Below, piece after piece: positions 1 through 9,738 of a stretch of 47,750 nt of DNA. Each line of letters begins with the position of its first letter. The stretch's first letter is position 1. Below the pieces are notes generated by a model. It had not been told where the DNA came from and ran no database searches. It saw nothing but the letters and a program-made list of their open reading frames with translations. Position numbers and translations under genes: made by a program. Source of the stretch: an uncultured Novosphingobium sp. (GTDB taxonomy: Bacteria > Pseudomonadota > Alphaproteobacteria > Sphingomonadales > Sphingomonadaceae); assembly GCA_937864195.1 (NCBI GenBank), contig CALMJG010000194.1, forward strand, positions 1 through 47,750, read 5' to 3'.

Positions 1-392
1 GCATCGAACTGGCAGAATTCCTCCACGAGCGCGGCCGCACCGTCACCGTGATCGAACCGGCCCCGCGCCTTGGCAAGGGACTGCTGCTGGTGCGCCGGAT
101 GCGCATTCTGGCCGAACTGAAGGAACACGGCGTCGCGCTTCACGGCGGGGCCGGCGGCATTGCCATCGAGGACGGCGCGGTGAGCTTCACTGCTGCCGAT
201 GGTTCGGCACAGCGGATCAAGGCCGACCACGTGATCGTCGCCATGGGCGCGAGCGGCGACCTGTCGCTGGCCGATCGCCTCAAGGCCGAGGGCTACAAGG
301 TCGAGGCGGTCGGTGACTGCACCGGCATCGGCTATATCGAAGGCGCGATGCGCGGCGCCGCCGATGCGGCGCGTAGGCTGATCGCCGCCTGA
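1..392 (+). CDS. FAD/NAD(P)H-dependent oxidoreductase, C-terminal fragment
   Basis: The gene enters from the left edge (first full codon at base 3) and only its last 129 codons are visible. They show the end of a dinucleotide-binding fold (EFLHERGRTVTVIEPAPRLG), then the typical closing segment VGDCTGIGYIEGAMRGAADA, where the conserved GD contacts the flavin. This arrangement is common at the end of NADH:flavin oxidoreductases of the 2,4-dienoyl-CoA reductase / old yellow enzyme type, which reduce activated C=C bonds. The catalytic barrel would lie outside the window, so substrate and full length cannot be judged. A strong hairpin 120 bases downstream probably ends the transcript. The family call is fairly secure; the exact enzyme is inference. 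Confidence 0.75.
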   Translation, partial: IELAEFLHERGRTVTVIEPAPRLGKGLLLVRRMRILAELKEHGVALHGGAGGIAIEDGAVSFTAADGSAQRIKADHVIVAMGASGDLSLADRLKAEGYKVEAVGDCTGIGYIEGAMRGAADAARRLIAA

Positions 393-413
393 TTCCGGCC
401 AAGTCCGTTCAAA

Positions 414-503
414 CGTCGTCCCGGACTTGATCCGGGACCGCTGGCCGCTGGGCGCAGACCCGCGGACTATCGCCAGCGATCCCGGATCAAGTCCCGGACG
501 ACG
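414..503. repeat. Long inverted repeat with 31-base arms
   Basis: Arms 414-444 and 473-503 are inverted copies that match at 29 of 31 positions, separated by 28 bases. Each arm also contains its own small palindrome (TCCCGGA and TCCGGGA around CTTGA). The element sits between the end of the oxidoreductase gene and the terminator hairpin. It looks like a dispersed REP-type intergenic repeat, but copies elsewhere in the genome cannot be seen here. Confidence 0.8.
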
Positions 504-512
504 CAAACAAAA

Positions 513-538
513 CGGCGCGCCGGTTGCCCGGCGCGCCG
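513..538. terminator. Bidirectional hairpin between convergent genes
   Basis: A perfect 11-bp GC stem (513-523 with 528-538, loop TTGC) is followed by CTTGTTTTC on the plus strand and by TTTTGTTTG on the minus strand. It lies between the convergent oxidoreductase and TonB-receptor genes and could terminate both. Confidence 0.8.
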
Positions 539-565
539 CTTGTTTTCAGCCAGTCTGGCGAAGGA

Positions 566-3166
566 TCAGAACTTGATCCCCACCGTCACGCCATAGGTGC
601 GCGGGTCGGCGTAGTAGCCGCCGGCATAGCCCAGCGCGCCGAAGTCCACGCCGCGGACGAAGTCGTGACTGTTGGTCAGGTTCTTGACCCACAGCTTCAG
701 CTCGCCCTCGGTGCCGCCCAGCGGCAGACGGTCCACGCCGATCTGCGCGTCCACCAGGCTGCGGTTGTCACCCTTCATCGCGTTGTTGAACGGGGTCGCG
801 ATGACGTTGGAGAAGCTGTACTTGCCGTCTTCGTAGGTATAGCTCACCCGGCCGACCAGGCGGGCTTCGCCCATACCCAGCGGGAACTGCATGTTCAGCG
901 CCGCATTGGCAGTGAAGGGGGAAGTATAGGCCGGGGTCACGATCGAGGCGACGTTGATCGGCGCCGCGCCCGCAGTGGTCGACTGGCCCGACATGAACTC
1001 CTTGTAGTTGATGTCGACGTAGCCAAGGCTGCCTTCGAAGGTGAAGTTGTCGGACAACACGGCCTGGGCCTCAAGCTCGACACCGTTGTAGACCACCTTG
1101 CCGGCATTGCCGATCCGCGAGGCGAAAGTGCCGGCGGGGGCATTGGTCAGCGGGATGTTGACCGCCAGGTCGTTGTAGATGTTGTGATAGCCGGCCAGGT
1201 TGAGGCGCAGGCGGCGATCGAACAGCTCGGTCTTCACGCCGACTTCGTACGAAGTGACGTGCTCGGGCTTGAAGAACGGCAGGTTGGTGGTGCCGGTGAT
1301 CACCGCGTCCTGGGCGTTGAACCCGCCCGAACGATAGCCGGTGGCGGCGCGGGCATAGGCCGAGATGCCTTCGGCCACGTCGTAGCCCAGCATCACGTTC
1401 CAGGTGAAGCGGCTGAAGTTGGCATCACCCGTTTCCGGAGTGGCGAGCGCCGCCGTGCCGTTCTGGGTGCGGAACATCTTCTTGTTGTCCCAGCTGTAGC
1501 GGCCACCGGCGGTGATCCGCAGGCCGCTGTCGCGACCGCCCGGGTAGAAGGTGAACTGACCGTAGAGCGCGGTGCTTTCGCTGGTCGCGGTATAGTTCAG
1601 CGTGGCGCGGGTCTGGACCAGGCGCAGCTGGGCCGGGTTGGTGGCACGGAACGAGGGCGCCAGCAGCGGTGCGTACTGCGCGGCCTGCGCGGCCGAGAAA
1701 CCCACCCCGCGCAGCACACCGACGAAGGCGGCGTCGCTGAACACGGCACTGTTGGTGTCGAGCACGAAGCCGCTGTTCTGCGGGTTGATCTCGCCGCCCT
1801 TTTCCCAGAAGTAGAAGCCGCCGACGACCCAGTCGAGGTTATCGGTGTCGCCCGAGAATTCCAGTTCCGTGCTGAACTGCTTGTGACGGCGCACGTTCTG
1901 GGTGTCGAACAGGTTCTGGGTGATGCGCGGCACCGGCGTGGCGGCAAGGAAGTCCGACGAGGTCTTGGGGAAGCCCAGGTTCTGCAGCAGGGCCGAAGGG
2001 TAGCCGTTGAACAGCGAGGCATTGGTAAAGGCCGGGCCCGAGAAGGCGCCCATGCCGTCCAGATCGGTGTCGCTGTCGTTGTGCCACACGCGGTAGCCGG
2101 CGGTCAGCTTGGCCTTGAACGGACCGAAGTCGTTCTCCGCCTGAAGGTTGTGGCCCCAGATCTGGTCCATCGAGGTGCTGGAGATGTCGTTGCAGACCTC
2201 TTCGCGCCACACGCGGGTCGGCGCGGCAAGCGCGGCGCAGGCGGCCTGGGCGAAGGTCGCGCCGGCCAGGTACTGCTTGACCGGGGCCTGCTGGGTCACG
2301 ACCAGCGGCTGGCCGCCGATGGAGAGTGAGCGGGGCGTGCCGTCGGCCACGTTGGTCAGCTGGAAGTTGATCGGCGATCCGGTGATCTTCGACCAGTCGA
2401 AGATGTACTGGATCGATCCGGTGCCGCCCAATTCGACACGCGCGGCGGCGCGGAACGAATCCGACTTGCGCGAACCCGGATCCTTCGCATCATCCGGCTG
2501 CAGGATGTTGTCGACCACGCCATTGCGCTGGCGATGGCTGTAGGAGAAGCTGGTCGCGATCCCCATGATCGAGCCGGGATCGACCACGATCTTGCCGTTC
2601 CAGGCATTGTAGTTGCCGTAACCGGCCTCGGCCTTGACGCGCAGCGTCTCTGAAGGCTTGCGCGAGATGAAGTGGATCGCACCGCCGGTGGTGTTGCGGC
2701 CGAACAGGGTGCCCTGCGGCCCGCGCAGCACTTCGACGCGCTCGATGTCCATCACGTCCAGCGCCGATGCGCCCGAACGGCCGATGTAGATGCCGTCGAC
2801 GTAAAGGCCGTTGGAGGTGTCGAGACCGAAGGTTTCGCTCGCCGGGGTGGGAATGCCGCGGATCGAGATGACCGCTGCCGCGCCCGAGGTGGTGCCCTGG
2901 GTGATCGTGACGTTCGGGGCCAAGCCGCTGAGGTCGCGCGCATCGCGGATGCCGAGCTGTTCGACCTTGGCCGAACTCAGTGCGCTGATCGCGATCGGCA
3001 CGTCCTGCAGGTTCTGCTCGCGCTTCTGGGCGCTGACGACGATCTCGTCGAGGCCGCTGGGATTCGCCTGTTCGGCGTCCTGGGCCAGCGCGGGGCTGGC
3101 GACAGCGATCAGACTGGCGCCCAGCAGAAGGCGCGCGACGACATGCGGATTGCGGGAAACTCTCAT
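566..3166 (-). CDS. TonB-dependent outer-membrane receptor
   Basis: Encodes an 866-residue outer-membrane receptor that would import a ligand with energy from TonB-ExbBD. Visible parts, in order: a signal peptide ending in ASPALAQ, a TonB-box-like DEIVVSAQKR, a plug domain (PNVTITQGTTSG, then IERVEVLRGPQGTLFGRNTT), and a beta-barrel ending in the usual aromatic residue (VGIKF). The ATG at 3166 is chosen over an in-frame GTG at 3172 because GGGGGAG lies about five bases before it. The sequence resembles the large sphingomonad receptor group (names such as Pupylate- or FecA-like are not justified). The ligand is unknown. It is only distantly related to the receptor pair at 9.8-14.8 kb. Confidence 0.93.
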   Translation of the reverse strand: MRVSRNPHVVARLLLGASLIAVASPALAQDAEQANPSGLDEIVVSAQKREQNLQDVPIAISALSSAKVEQLGIRDARDLSGLAPNVTITQGTTSGAAAVISIRGIPTPASETFGLDTSNGLYVDGIYIGRSGASALDVMDIERVEVLRGPQGTLFGRNTTGGAIHFISRKPSETLRVKAEAGYGNYNAWNGKIVVDPGSIMGIATSFSYSHRQRNGVVDNILQPDDAKDPGSRKSDSFRAAARVELGGTGSIQYIFDWSKITGSPINFQLTNVADGTPRSLSIGGQPLVVTQQAPVKQYLAGATFAQAACAALAAPTRVWREEVCNDISSTSMDQIWGHNLQAENDFGPFKAKLTAGYRVWHNDSDTDLDGMGAFSGPAFTNASLFNGYPSALLQNLGFPKTSSDFLAATPVPRITQNLFDTQNVRRHKQFSTELEFSGDTDNLDWVVGGFYFWEKGGEINPQNSGFVLDTNSAVFSDAAFVGVLRGVGFSAAQAAQYAPLLAPSFRATNPAQLRLVQTRATLNYTATSESTALYGQFTFYPGGRDSGLRITAGGRYSWDNKKMFRTQNGTAALATPETGDANFSRFTWNVMLGYDVAEGISAYARAATGYRSGGFNAQDAVITGTTNLPFFKPEHVTSYEVGVKTELFDRRLRLNLAGYHNIYNDLAVNIPLTNAPAGTFASRIGNAGKVVYNGVELEAQAVLSDNFTFEGSLGYVDINYKEFMSGQSTTAGAAPINVASIVTPAYTSPFTANAALNMQFPLGMGEARLVGRVSYTYEDGKYSFSNVIATPFNNAMKGDNRSLVDAQIGVDRLPLGGTEGELKLWVKNLTNSHDFVRGVDFGALGYAGGYYADPRTYGVTVGIKF

Positions 3167-3916
3167 GAACACTCCCCCTCGGTCTCTCGGAATGATGCCT
3201 TGGTGGCCCTGAATTGATGGATTGCGTAAAAAATGTCAACACAAGATACGCAATGAGCCTATCGTTCGGCGGAATTGCCGCGAAATCACTCTCGATTGCA
3301 CCCGTTCCTCGATGTGATTCGCTCTTGGTGCCTGCTCAGTGCAGGGGGGAGGGAGCTGTCAAACTGATGCCAAATGCTCCCGATTGGCAAGGCGGGTGGA
3401 TTCGAAAGGAATGCGCCGCCAGCGACGCGGCAAGTGCAGGGATATTGGCGGTGAAGGCCAGAGCGAACCTGTCGGCCCGGCAGCGCACCGTCTCAGGGGC
3501 TGCATCGGTGCCGCCATTGGTCAGCCGTTCCCCGGCATCCCGCAGGCTCGGCAATAGAGCCAGGCCGCCTGGCGGATCGAATCCGGCAGAAACCGGTGCC
3601 GTTTGAAAGAAACCCGCTTCATCGTTTCCGCCTTACCAACGGAGAGCGTTTCGCATTATAGCGACAGCTCCCACCGTGGGTAATGAACTGTCAGCAGGAA
3701 TGCCCATTACCTGGCCGAATGGCTTTGCCCAGCTGGTTCTGTCCGAAGTTCCCCTGCAACTGGTTTCAGTGTCAGGAGAGCTCCATCGACCCCGTGCACT
3801 TCGAATGGACGCATCAGAGCTGGCGCGGCGCGGCTCCAGGGCAGAATCGGTCCGCATGGTGCGACGCGCAAGGCGCTTATTCCTCCGCCGGGAGGAGGGT
3901 GTGATGCGGGTTTATC
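3167..3916. other. Intergenic stretch of 750 bases, no convincing gene
   Basis: Open frames here are short and lack good ribosome binding sites or family resemblance. The left part should hold the promoter of the TonB-receptor gene on the minus strand. One plus-strand frame (3683-3904) is rich in Trp and Cys, which is unusual for a chance frame, but I recognise no family in it. Near 3885-3900 a small CCTCC/GGAGG hairpin could serve as a weak end signal for rlmJ. Confidence 0.5.
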
Positions 3917-4747
3917 CTAACCGCCCAACCAGTCGGATGTGATCTCGCCCCTATGTCCTTCCGGCGCCAGCGCGGCGCGCAGGCCTTCCAGCAGGGGCGG
4001 CAGCGCCTGCGTGAAGGCGTAGGGCGGGTTGACGATATAGAGGCCCGCCCCGTTATAGATGCCGGGCTGATCGCCATCGTACAGCCAATGTTCCACGCAC
4101 AGCAATTTCGGGATGCCGAGCTTGCGTAACTGTTCCTTCCACCGCCCATGCGTGGCGCGGTCTTTCAGCGGATACCAGATCACCGTCACGCCATGCGCCC
4201 ATTTGCGGCAAGCGGCGGCGAGGGTGGCGGTGATGCGCGCGCGTTCATCCGGCTGCTCGTAGGGCGGATCGACCACCACCACGCCGCGCGCTGTGCGGGG
4301 TGGCAGCATCGCCAGCCAAAACTCGTAGGCATCGCGCTCATGCACGGCAGCGGATGTGCCGCGCATCGCTCCGCGCAGGGCATAGGCGTCTTCGGGATGC
4401 TTTTCGTTCACGATCAGGAAATCCTGCGGGCGCAGAAGCTGCGCCAGAATTCGCGGCGAGCCGGGGTAGAGGCGCGGCTCGGCCTCGACATTCACCGCCT
4501 GCACGGCGGCGCGGTAATCGTTCAGCAAGGGGTTCGGATCGGCAAGGGCCCGCAGAACGCCCTGCGCGGACTCGCCGGTGCGTTGGGCCTCATCACCTTC
4601 AAGGTCGTACAGCCCGCAGCCTGCATGGGTGTCGATCAGGGTCAGCGCGCCCTGTTTGTGCTGCAAGGCCCGTACGAGAGCGATCAGCAGGCTGTGCTTC
4701 ACGACATCCGCGCTGTTGCCCGCATGGAAGGAGTGGCGATAATTCAT
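3917..4747 (-). CDS. rlmJ: 23S rRNA (adenine(2030)-N6)-methyltransferase RlmJ
   Basis: This cytoplasmic S-adenosylmethionine-dependent enzyme methylates N6 of A2030 in 23S rRNA. The 276-residue product starts with the family hallmark MNYRHSFHAGNSADVVKH. It has the SAM-binding IDTHAGCGLYDL near residue 38 and the catalytic DPPY at 160-163 of N6-adenine methyltransferases. E. coli RlmJ is about 280 residues, so the length fits. The start at 4747 is set by the conserved N-terminus; an upstream in-frame extension to 4864 has no family similarity. It is a single housekeeping gene with no functional link to its neighbours. Confidence 0.95.
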   Translation of the reverse strand: MNYRHSFHAGNSADVVKHSLLIALVRALQHKQGALTLIDTHAGCGLYDLEGDEAQRTGESAQGVLRALADPNPLLNDYRAAVQAVNVEAEPRLYPGSPRILAQLLRPQDFLIVNEKHPEDAYALRGAMRGTSAAVHERDAYEFWLAMLPPRTARGVVVVDPPYEQPDERARITATLAAACRKWAHGVTVIWYPLKDRATHGRWKEQLRKLGIPKLLCVEHWLYDGDQPGIYNGAGLYIVNPPYAFTQALPPLLEGLRAALAPEGHRGEITSDWLGG

Positions 4748-4951
4748 TGCAATCCAGAATCCTGACAACCCGCCTTTGTACGAGCTACAGGGCGCGGGAG
4801 CCGAGCGCGAGGCGATTGAAGTAACCGATCCGGCGCTCGTATAGGGTCGGGCGGAAACCTTCAAAGCACTTCTGCGGGCAGTGTCAAAAGGATTGAGTGG
4901 GCCGAGGTGTGGGGGCGGGTCGTGCCATTCCGGTTGGTGCAGGTTTGAGGG

Positions 4952-7141
4952 TCACGCCAGCTGCGGTAGCTGCCCGAGATACTTGTCGAGCGTCAGTGGG
5001 TAGTCACGCACGCGGATGCCCGTTGCGTTGTAGATTGCGTTGGCCACTGCGGCGCCGACGCCGCACAGGCCGAGTTCGCCAACGCCTTTGGCCTTCATCG
5101 GGTTGGCCTTGTCGTCGGCCTCGTCGAGGAACACGACTTCCTGGTGCGGGATGTCGGCGTGGACCGGGACTTCGTAGGAGGCGAGGTCGTGGTTGACAAA
5201 CAGACCGAAACGGCGATCGACCGCCAGTTCCTCCATCAGCGCGGCGCCGACGCCCATGGTCATTGCGCCGATAACCTGGCTTCGCGCCGACTTGGGATTG
5301 ATGATCCGCCCGGCGGCGCAGACCGCCAGCATGCGGCGCACGCGGGTTGCGCCGGTGTAGCTGTCGACCCCGACCTCGACGAAATGCGCGCCGAAGGTCG
5401 AAAGCTGGAAGGTCTTGCCAAGCTCGCCGAATTCGATCCTGTCTTCGGCGACCAGCGAGCCGGCCTTGCTCAGGGGCTGCGAAATGGTGCCGCTGCGCAC
5501 ACGGCCATTGGCGAAGGTCGCATCCAGTGGCAACCCGAGGCGCTGGGTCACCGCCTCGCGCAGTTTGACACAGGCGGCATAGACCCCGGCGGTAGCATTG
5601 GCCGCGCCCCACTGCCCCCCCGAGCCGGCCGAGGCGGGAAAGTCCGAACTGCCGAGCTTCACCACCACGGCCTCGACCGGCACCCCCAGCATCTCCGCCG
5701 CAGTCTGGGCGATGATCGTGTAGGACCCGGTGCCGATGTCGGTCATGTCACTTTCAACCGTCACGATTCCGCCATCGAGCCGGACCCGCGCGCCGCTTGG
5801 GCGGCTGACATGGTTGCGGAAGGCGGCGGCGACGCCCATGCCGACCAGCCAGCGACCGTCGCGTACCTGGCCGGGCCGGGCAGTGCGGTTCGACCACCCG
5901 AAGCGGTCGGCGCCTTCGGTCAGGCAGCGGGTGAGTTGCCGCTGGGAGAACTTGCGCTCGGGCCTGGCGGGATCGACCTGGGTGTCGTTCCTGATCCGGA
6001 ACTCGACCGGGTCCATGCCGAGCTTCTCGGCCATCTCGTCCATTGCGATTTCCAGCGCCATCATTCCCGGCGCTTCGCCCGGCGCGCGCATGGCGTTGCC
6101 TTCGGGCAGGTCGAGCACGGCCAGGCGCAGTGCGGTCAGGCGGTTGGCGCCGACATACAGCAGCTTCGTCTGGCCAATCGCGTTCTCCGGCCCGCCGCCC
6201 GGCTGGTCGCCCGAGCCGCTTTCGTGGGCGATCGCGGTGATCGTGCCGTCGCGGGACGCACCGATGCGGATGCGCTGGCGGGTGGCGGGGCGGTGGGTTG
6301 AATTGTTGGCCATCAGGGCTCGCGGCATGGCGATCTTGACCGCGCGGCCCACCGCCCTGGCGCCAAGCGCCGCCATCAGCGCATCGGCGCGCAGGAACAG
6401 TTTCCCGCCAAACCCGCCGCCGATATAGGGTGAGTGGAAGCGGATCTTTTCCTTGGGCAGGTTCAGCGTCCTGGCGAGGTCGCTGCGGCCCCAGTCAATC
6501 ATCTGGTTGGAGGTCCACAGCTCCAGTTCGTCGCCGTTCCACTGCGCGATCGAGGCGAAGGGCTCCATCATGGCATGGGTGTGATCGGGCGTGCTGTATT
6601 CGGCGTCGAGCTGGACCGGGGCAGCGGCGAAGGCGGTCTCGAAGCTTCCGACCCGGTCGGCGCGCGCGCGCTTGCCGTCGTCGTCGGTGGCCGGGGCCGC
6701 CTTCAGCGCTTCGTCCAGGTCGAAGCTGCCCGCGGCGCGGTCATAGTCGACCCGCACCAGCGCGGCGGCGGCGCGGGCCTGCTCCAGGGTTTCAGCGACG
6801 ACCACGGCGATCGCCTGGTGGTAGTGATCGATCCGGGGGCCGCCGAGCAGTCTGACGGTGTTGCGATCGCCCTTGCCGAGCGGGCCGGCATCGCGCGCGG
6901 TGACGACTGCCAGGACACCTGGCGCGGCCCTGGCCTCGTCTGTGTCGATCCAGCGGATCGTGCCCTTGGCCACTGCCGCGCCGACGATCCAGCCATAGGC
7001 CGGGTTTGCCGGCTCGCGGCGCTCGAAGGCATAGGCCGCCTGGCCGGAGACCTTGAGCGGGCCGTCGATCCGGTCGTGCGCGCGGCCGACCACCTTCATC
7101 CGGTCGATCGGATTGGGGCCGGCGGGGGTGTCGAACTTCAT
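4952..7141 (-). CDS. paoC: Xanthine dehydrogenase-family molybdopterin-binding subunit (PaoC-like)
   Basis: This is the catalytic large subunit (729 residues) of a three-part molybdenum hydroxylase of the periplasmic aldehyde oxidoreductase type. It would bind the molybdenum cofactor and hydroxylate an aldehyde or N-heterocycle using water. Visible motifs are the hammerhead domain start (VVGRAHDRIDGPLKVSGQA), IGGGFGGK, and the active-site GVGELG near the C-terminus, with the catalytic base at Glu689 (Glu692 in E. coli PaoC). The length is close to the E. coli protein. The start is four bases after the stop of the FAD subunit, so the genes are co-translated. The true substrate is unknown; aldehyde oxidation is inferred from the PaoC resemblance. 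Confidence 0.9.
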   Translation of the reverse strand: MKFDTPAGPNPIDRMKVVGRAHDRIDGPLKVSGQAAYAFERREPANPAYGWIVGAAVAKGTIRWIDTDEARAAPGVLAVVTARDAGPLGKGDRNTVRLLGGPRIDHYHQAIAVVVAETLEQARAAAALVRVDYDRAAGSFDLDEALKAAPATDDDGKRARADRVGSFETAFAAAPVQLDAEYSTPDHTHAMMEPFASIAQWNGDELELWTSNQMIDWGRSDLARTLNLPKEKIRFHSPYIGGGFGGKLFLRADALMAALGARAVGRAVKIAMPRALMANNSTHRPATRQRIRIGASRDGTITAIAHESGSGDQPGGGPENAIGQTKLLYVGANRLTALRLAVLDLPEGNAMRAPGEAPGMMALEIAMDEMAEKLGMDPVEFRIRNDTQVDPARPERKFSQRQLTRCLTEGADRFGWSNRTARPGQVRDGRWLVGMGVAAAFRNHVSRPSGARVRLDGGIVTVESDMTDIGTGSYTIIAQTAAEMLGVPVEAVVVKLGSSDFPASAGSGGQWGAANATAGVYAACVKLREAVTQRLGLPLDATFANGRVRSGTISQPLSKAGSLVAEDRIEFGELGKTFQLSTFGAHFVEVGVDSYTGATRVRRMLAVCAAGRIINPKSARSQVIGAMTMGVGAALMEELAVDRRFGLFVNHDLASYEVPVHADIPHQEVVFLDEADDKANPMKAKGVGELGLCGVGAAVANAIYNATGIRVRDYPLTLDKYLGQLPQLA

Positions 7142-7145
7142 CGGA

Positions 7146-8093
7146 TCAGTCTTTCTGGGCGAGCACGGCGGCGAGCGCCCGGGTGGCGAGCGGCAACTTG
7201 AAGGCGTTGTCCTTGGTCGGCGTCGCGCCCTGGAAGGCCCGTGCGGTGACTGCGGCAGCGCCTTGCGGCAGCAGGGCCTCGGCCGCCTCGACCCGCCAGG
7301 GTTTGGGCGCGACCCCGCCGAAGGCTACCCGGCCGGTCCCGTCGGGCTGGATCACCGCCGCGACCGAGACCAGCGCAAAGGCGTATGACGCGCGGTCGCG
7401 GACCTTCTCGTAATGATGCCGGCCGCCAAGTGGGCGGGGCAGGGTGACAGAGGTGAGCAGTTCGCCGGGCCGCAGCACGGTGTCCTGCTCGGGCCGGTTA
7501 CCCCACAGGCGGTGGAAATCGGCGATGGGGATCGCGCGGGTCAGGCCTTCGGCATCGATGGTCTCGACCACGGCGTCGAGCAGGCGCAGCGCCACGGCCA
7601 TGTCGCCAGGGAATGTGGCGATGCACGTGTCGGAAACCCCGATCACGCCAAGCTGGCGCGAATAGCCGCCAATCGCAGCGCAGCCCGAGCCGGGCTTGCG
7701 TTTGTTGCAGGCCATGTTGGTATCGTAGAAATAGGGACAGCGGGTGCGCTGGAGCAAATTGCCTGCGGTAGTGGCCTTGTTGCGCAACTGGCCCGAGGCG
7801 CCAGCCAGGATCGCGCGACTGAGCACGCCATAGTCGCGGCGGACGCGATGGTCTGCGGCGAGGTCGGTATTGGTGACAAGCGCGCCGATCCTGAGGCCGC
7901 CCTCGGCTGTCGGCTCGATCCTGTCGAAGCCAAGGTCCTGGACATCGACCAGGTGCGTCGGGGTCTCGATCTCCAGCTTCATCAGGTCGAGCAGGTTGGT
8001 GCCGCCCGCGATGAACCTTGCCCCTTGGCGCGCGGCCACCGCCCGGGCTGCGGCGACCGGATCCCTGGCGCGCTCATAGGTGAAGGCCTTCAT
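7146..8093 (-). CDS. paoB: FAD-binding subunit of molybdenum hydroxylase, with extra Fe-S cluster (PaoB-like)
   Basis: The 315-residue medium subunit passes electrons from the [2Fe-2S] subunit to FAD. The FAD-binding motif is seen as [15 protein letters not shown] near residue 30, and a second one as [15 protein letters not shown] cysteine set ([21 protein letters not shown], plus a later Cys in GVSDTC) matches the loop that holds an additional [4Fe-4S] cluster in E. coli PaoB and in 4-hydroxybenzoyl-CoA reductase. This supports a PaoABC-type enzyme over a plain xanthine dehydrogenase. The ATG at 8093 overlaps the stop of the upstream paoA-like gene (ATGA); a longer frame running upstream is an artefact of this overlap. 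Confidence 0.9.
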   Translation of the reverse strand: MKAFTYERARDPVAAARAVAARQGARFIAGGTNLLDLMKLEIETPTHLVDVQDLGFDRIEPTAEGGLRIGALVTNTDLAADHRVRRDYGVLSRAILAGASGQLRNKATTAGNLLQRTRCPYFYDTNMACNKRKPGSGCAAIGGYSRQLGVIGVSDTCIATFPGDMAVALRLLDAVVETIDAEGLTRAIPIADFHRLWGNRPEQDTVLRPGELLTSVTLPRPLGGRHHYEKVRDRASYAFALVSVAAVIQPDGTGRVAFGGVAPKPWRVEAAEALLPQGAAAVTARAFQGATPTKDNAFKLPLATRALAAVLAQKD

Positions 8094-8725
8094 CCCGCCA
8101 CCTCGGAGCCAATCACGTCCTTCATGGCATCGGCGATGTTGGAATAGGCGCCGCAGCGGCAGATGTTGCCGCTCATCCGCTCGCGTAACTCCAGGTTGGT
8201 CGCGCGCGGGCTGGCGGTGAGGTCGGCCTGGACATGGCTCGGCACGCCGCGCTCGATCTCGCCCAGCACGGCCACGGCGGAGCAGATCTGCCCCGGCGTG
8301 CAATAGCCGCACTGGTAGCCATCGTGCTTCACGAACGCGGCCTGCATCGGGTGGAGCTTCTGCGGCGTGCCCAGCCCTTCGATCGTCGTGACCGCATCTC
8401 CTTCGTGCATAACCGCCAGGCTCAGGCAGGAATTGATCCGCCGGCCTTCCACAATGACAGTGCAGGCCCCGCACTGACCGTGGTCGCACCCCTTCTTGGT
8501 CCCCGTGAGGTGCAGGTGTTCACGCAGCGCGTCGAGCAGGGTGGTGCGCGGATCGAGCGAGAGCTGCCGGTCCTTGCCGTTGACCTTGAACCGCACCGGC
8601 ATAAGCGGCGCGGGCTCGTCTTGCACCGGCGCCGCGCGGGCGGGGATCGCGGGGCTGGCGCTAAGCATGGCCGTGCCGGCCAGAACGCCGCGGCGTGATA
8701 TCTCCAGCCTGGGGAGATCCGACAT
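8090..8725 (-). CDS. paoA: [2Fe-2S] subunit of molybdenum hydroxylase with Tat signal (PaoA-like)
   Basis: The 211-residue small subunit carries two [2Fe-2S] clusters. The ferredoxin-type set is Cys80, Cys85, Cys88 and Cys100 (CDHGQCGAC plus a later Cys). The second set is Cys139, Cys142, Cys189 and Cys191 (CGYC and CRC). The N-terminus has a twin-arginine motif (ISRRGVLAG, residues 9-17) followed by a hydrophobic stretch and an ARAA cleavage region. Only this subunit has an export signal, so the folded complex probably travels to the periplasm by hitch-hiking, as known for PaoABC. The start at 8725 is an ATG with AGAGGA seven bases upstream. It is the first gene of the paoABC-like set. Confidence 0.93.
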   Translation of the reverse strand: MSDLPRLEISRRGVLAGTAMLSASPAIPARAAPVQDEPAPLMPVRFKVNGKDRQLSLDPRTTLLDALREHLHLTGTKKGCDHGQCGACTVIVEGRRINSCLSLAVMHEGDAVTTIEGLGTPQKLHPMQAAFVKHDGYQCGYCTPGQICSAVAVLGEIERGVPSHVQADLTASPRATNLELRERMSGNICRCGAYSNIADAMKDVIGSEVAG

Positions 8726-8813
8726 CAAGAAATCCTCTTGTTCAAGGGTTCACTGCAAGCATCTTGCCGGTGAGGGTGCCGCCCGGGCCGCAGAACAGGG
8801 CTGCCATACCCGC

Positions 8814-9719
8814 TCATTCGCCCCGGGCCGGAACAGGTACGATGATGAAGTGATCGTGAACCCGGTTCTGACCGGGCGTGTCCAGCGGGGCCTTCAGGCC
8901 GGTCTGCAATTGGTGGATCGTTGCGGCGGGCAGTTCCAGGGGGTGTTCGTCGGGATGGGCCGCTGCCTCGTGACCATAGTCCTTGCCCGGAGTGCGGGTG
9001 AGTTCGATATGGGCGCCCAGCGCGGCGCGGATCGGATGACGCGCGGCGAAGCTCGCCAGGCGGTCGATGCTGGCCCGGTTGTCGGCCATGAAGTTGACGG
9101 GCACGTAAAGCCGCCCCGGATAGAGCGTGTCGCCCGACAGCAGGATCCTCAGCCGGGGGTCATAGATCATGATGGATGCGGACTGGTGCCCGGGCGTGGG
9201 AATGACGCTGAGTGCCCGGCCGCCCAGATCGAAGCGGGCGATCTCGCCGGGCCAGCGCCCAATCCCGAAGAACGCCGCGACTTCGGCGGGCTTGAGGCCG
9301 ACGATGGTCGTGTTCGGTCGTTCGCGGAACGCAGCGTCGCCAGCGATGTGATCGCCATGGCTGTGGCTGTGCGCGACGACCAGCGGAATGTCGCTGCGGC
9401 CATGCGCCTTGAGCCAGGAAGCGATCAGGCGATCGACCGTGGGCCGGATCACCCCGTCCCTGGCCCCGCTGTCGAGCAGCAGCGCCTTGTCGCGGCCAAA
9501 CAGCAGATAGAGGAACGGCGCCTCGAAGTTGGTCTTGATCGACTGGCGAATGACGAAGGTATCGGCATCGAGCGCCTGGACCTGGGTCACCGGCTCCTGC
9601 GCCTGGGTTCCGTCGATCCACCGTTCGGGAAACAGGTTCGGCGCGGCGGCGGCCTGCGCGCTGGTGGCCGAGCCGAGCATGGCGCCCAGCGCCAGCCAGT
9701 GCCGAAGGGGAAATGCCAT
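8814..9719 (-). CDS. Exported metallo-beta-lactamase-fold hydrolase
   Basis: The product is 301 residues with a signal peptide (MAFPLRHWLALGAMLG, cleaved near AQAAAA). The zinc-binding motif HSHSHGDH lies at 117-124, followed by TPGHQ near 172, SGDTLY near 195 and GAHIE near 238, which together supply the usual metal ligands of the fold. Such enzymes hydrolyse lactones, thioesters, phosphoesters or beta-lactams; nothing here fixes the substrate. The HSHSHGDH form and the export signal suggest periplasmic action on an imported compound. It lies between the TonB-receptor pair and the paoABC-like genes, all on the same strand, but a terminator at 9739-9772 precedes it, so it may have its own promoter or depend on read-through. 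Confidence 0.85.
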   Translation of the reverse strand: MAFPLRHWLALGAMLGSATSAQAAAAPNLFPERWIDGTQAQEPVTQVQALDADTFVIRQSIKTNFEAPFLYLLFGRDKALLLDSGARDGVIRPTVDRLIASWLKAHGRSDIPLVVAHSHSHGDHIAGDAAFRERPNTTIVGLKPAEVAAFFGIGRWPGEIARFDLGGRALSVIPTPGHQSASIMIYDPRLRILLSGDTLYPGRLYVPVNFMADNRASIDRLASFAARHPIRAALGAHIELTRTPGKDYGHEAAAHPDEHPLELPAATIHQLQTGLKAPLDTPGQNRVHDHFIIVPVPARGE

Positions 9720-9738
9720 TTCGAGAAGTATCCTTCTG

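Noticed and set aside
524..2329. 601-codon open frame antisense to the first TonB receptor
   Set aside because: It is a shadow of the receptor gene in high-GC DNA; the sequence is low in hydrophobic order, rich in Arg, Gly and Val, and has no family motif.
3683..3904. Trp/Cys-rich 73-codon frame in the 750-base gap
   Set aside because: It is odd in composition, but no ribosome binding site, no recognised family and no conserved context, so I did not call a gene.
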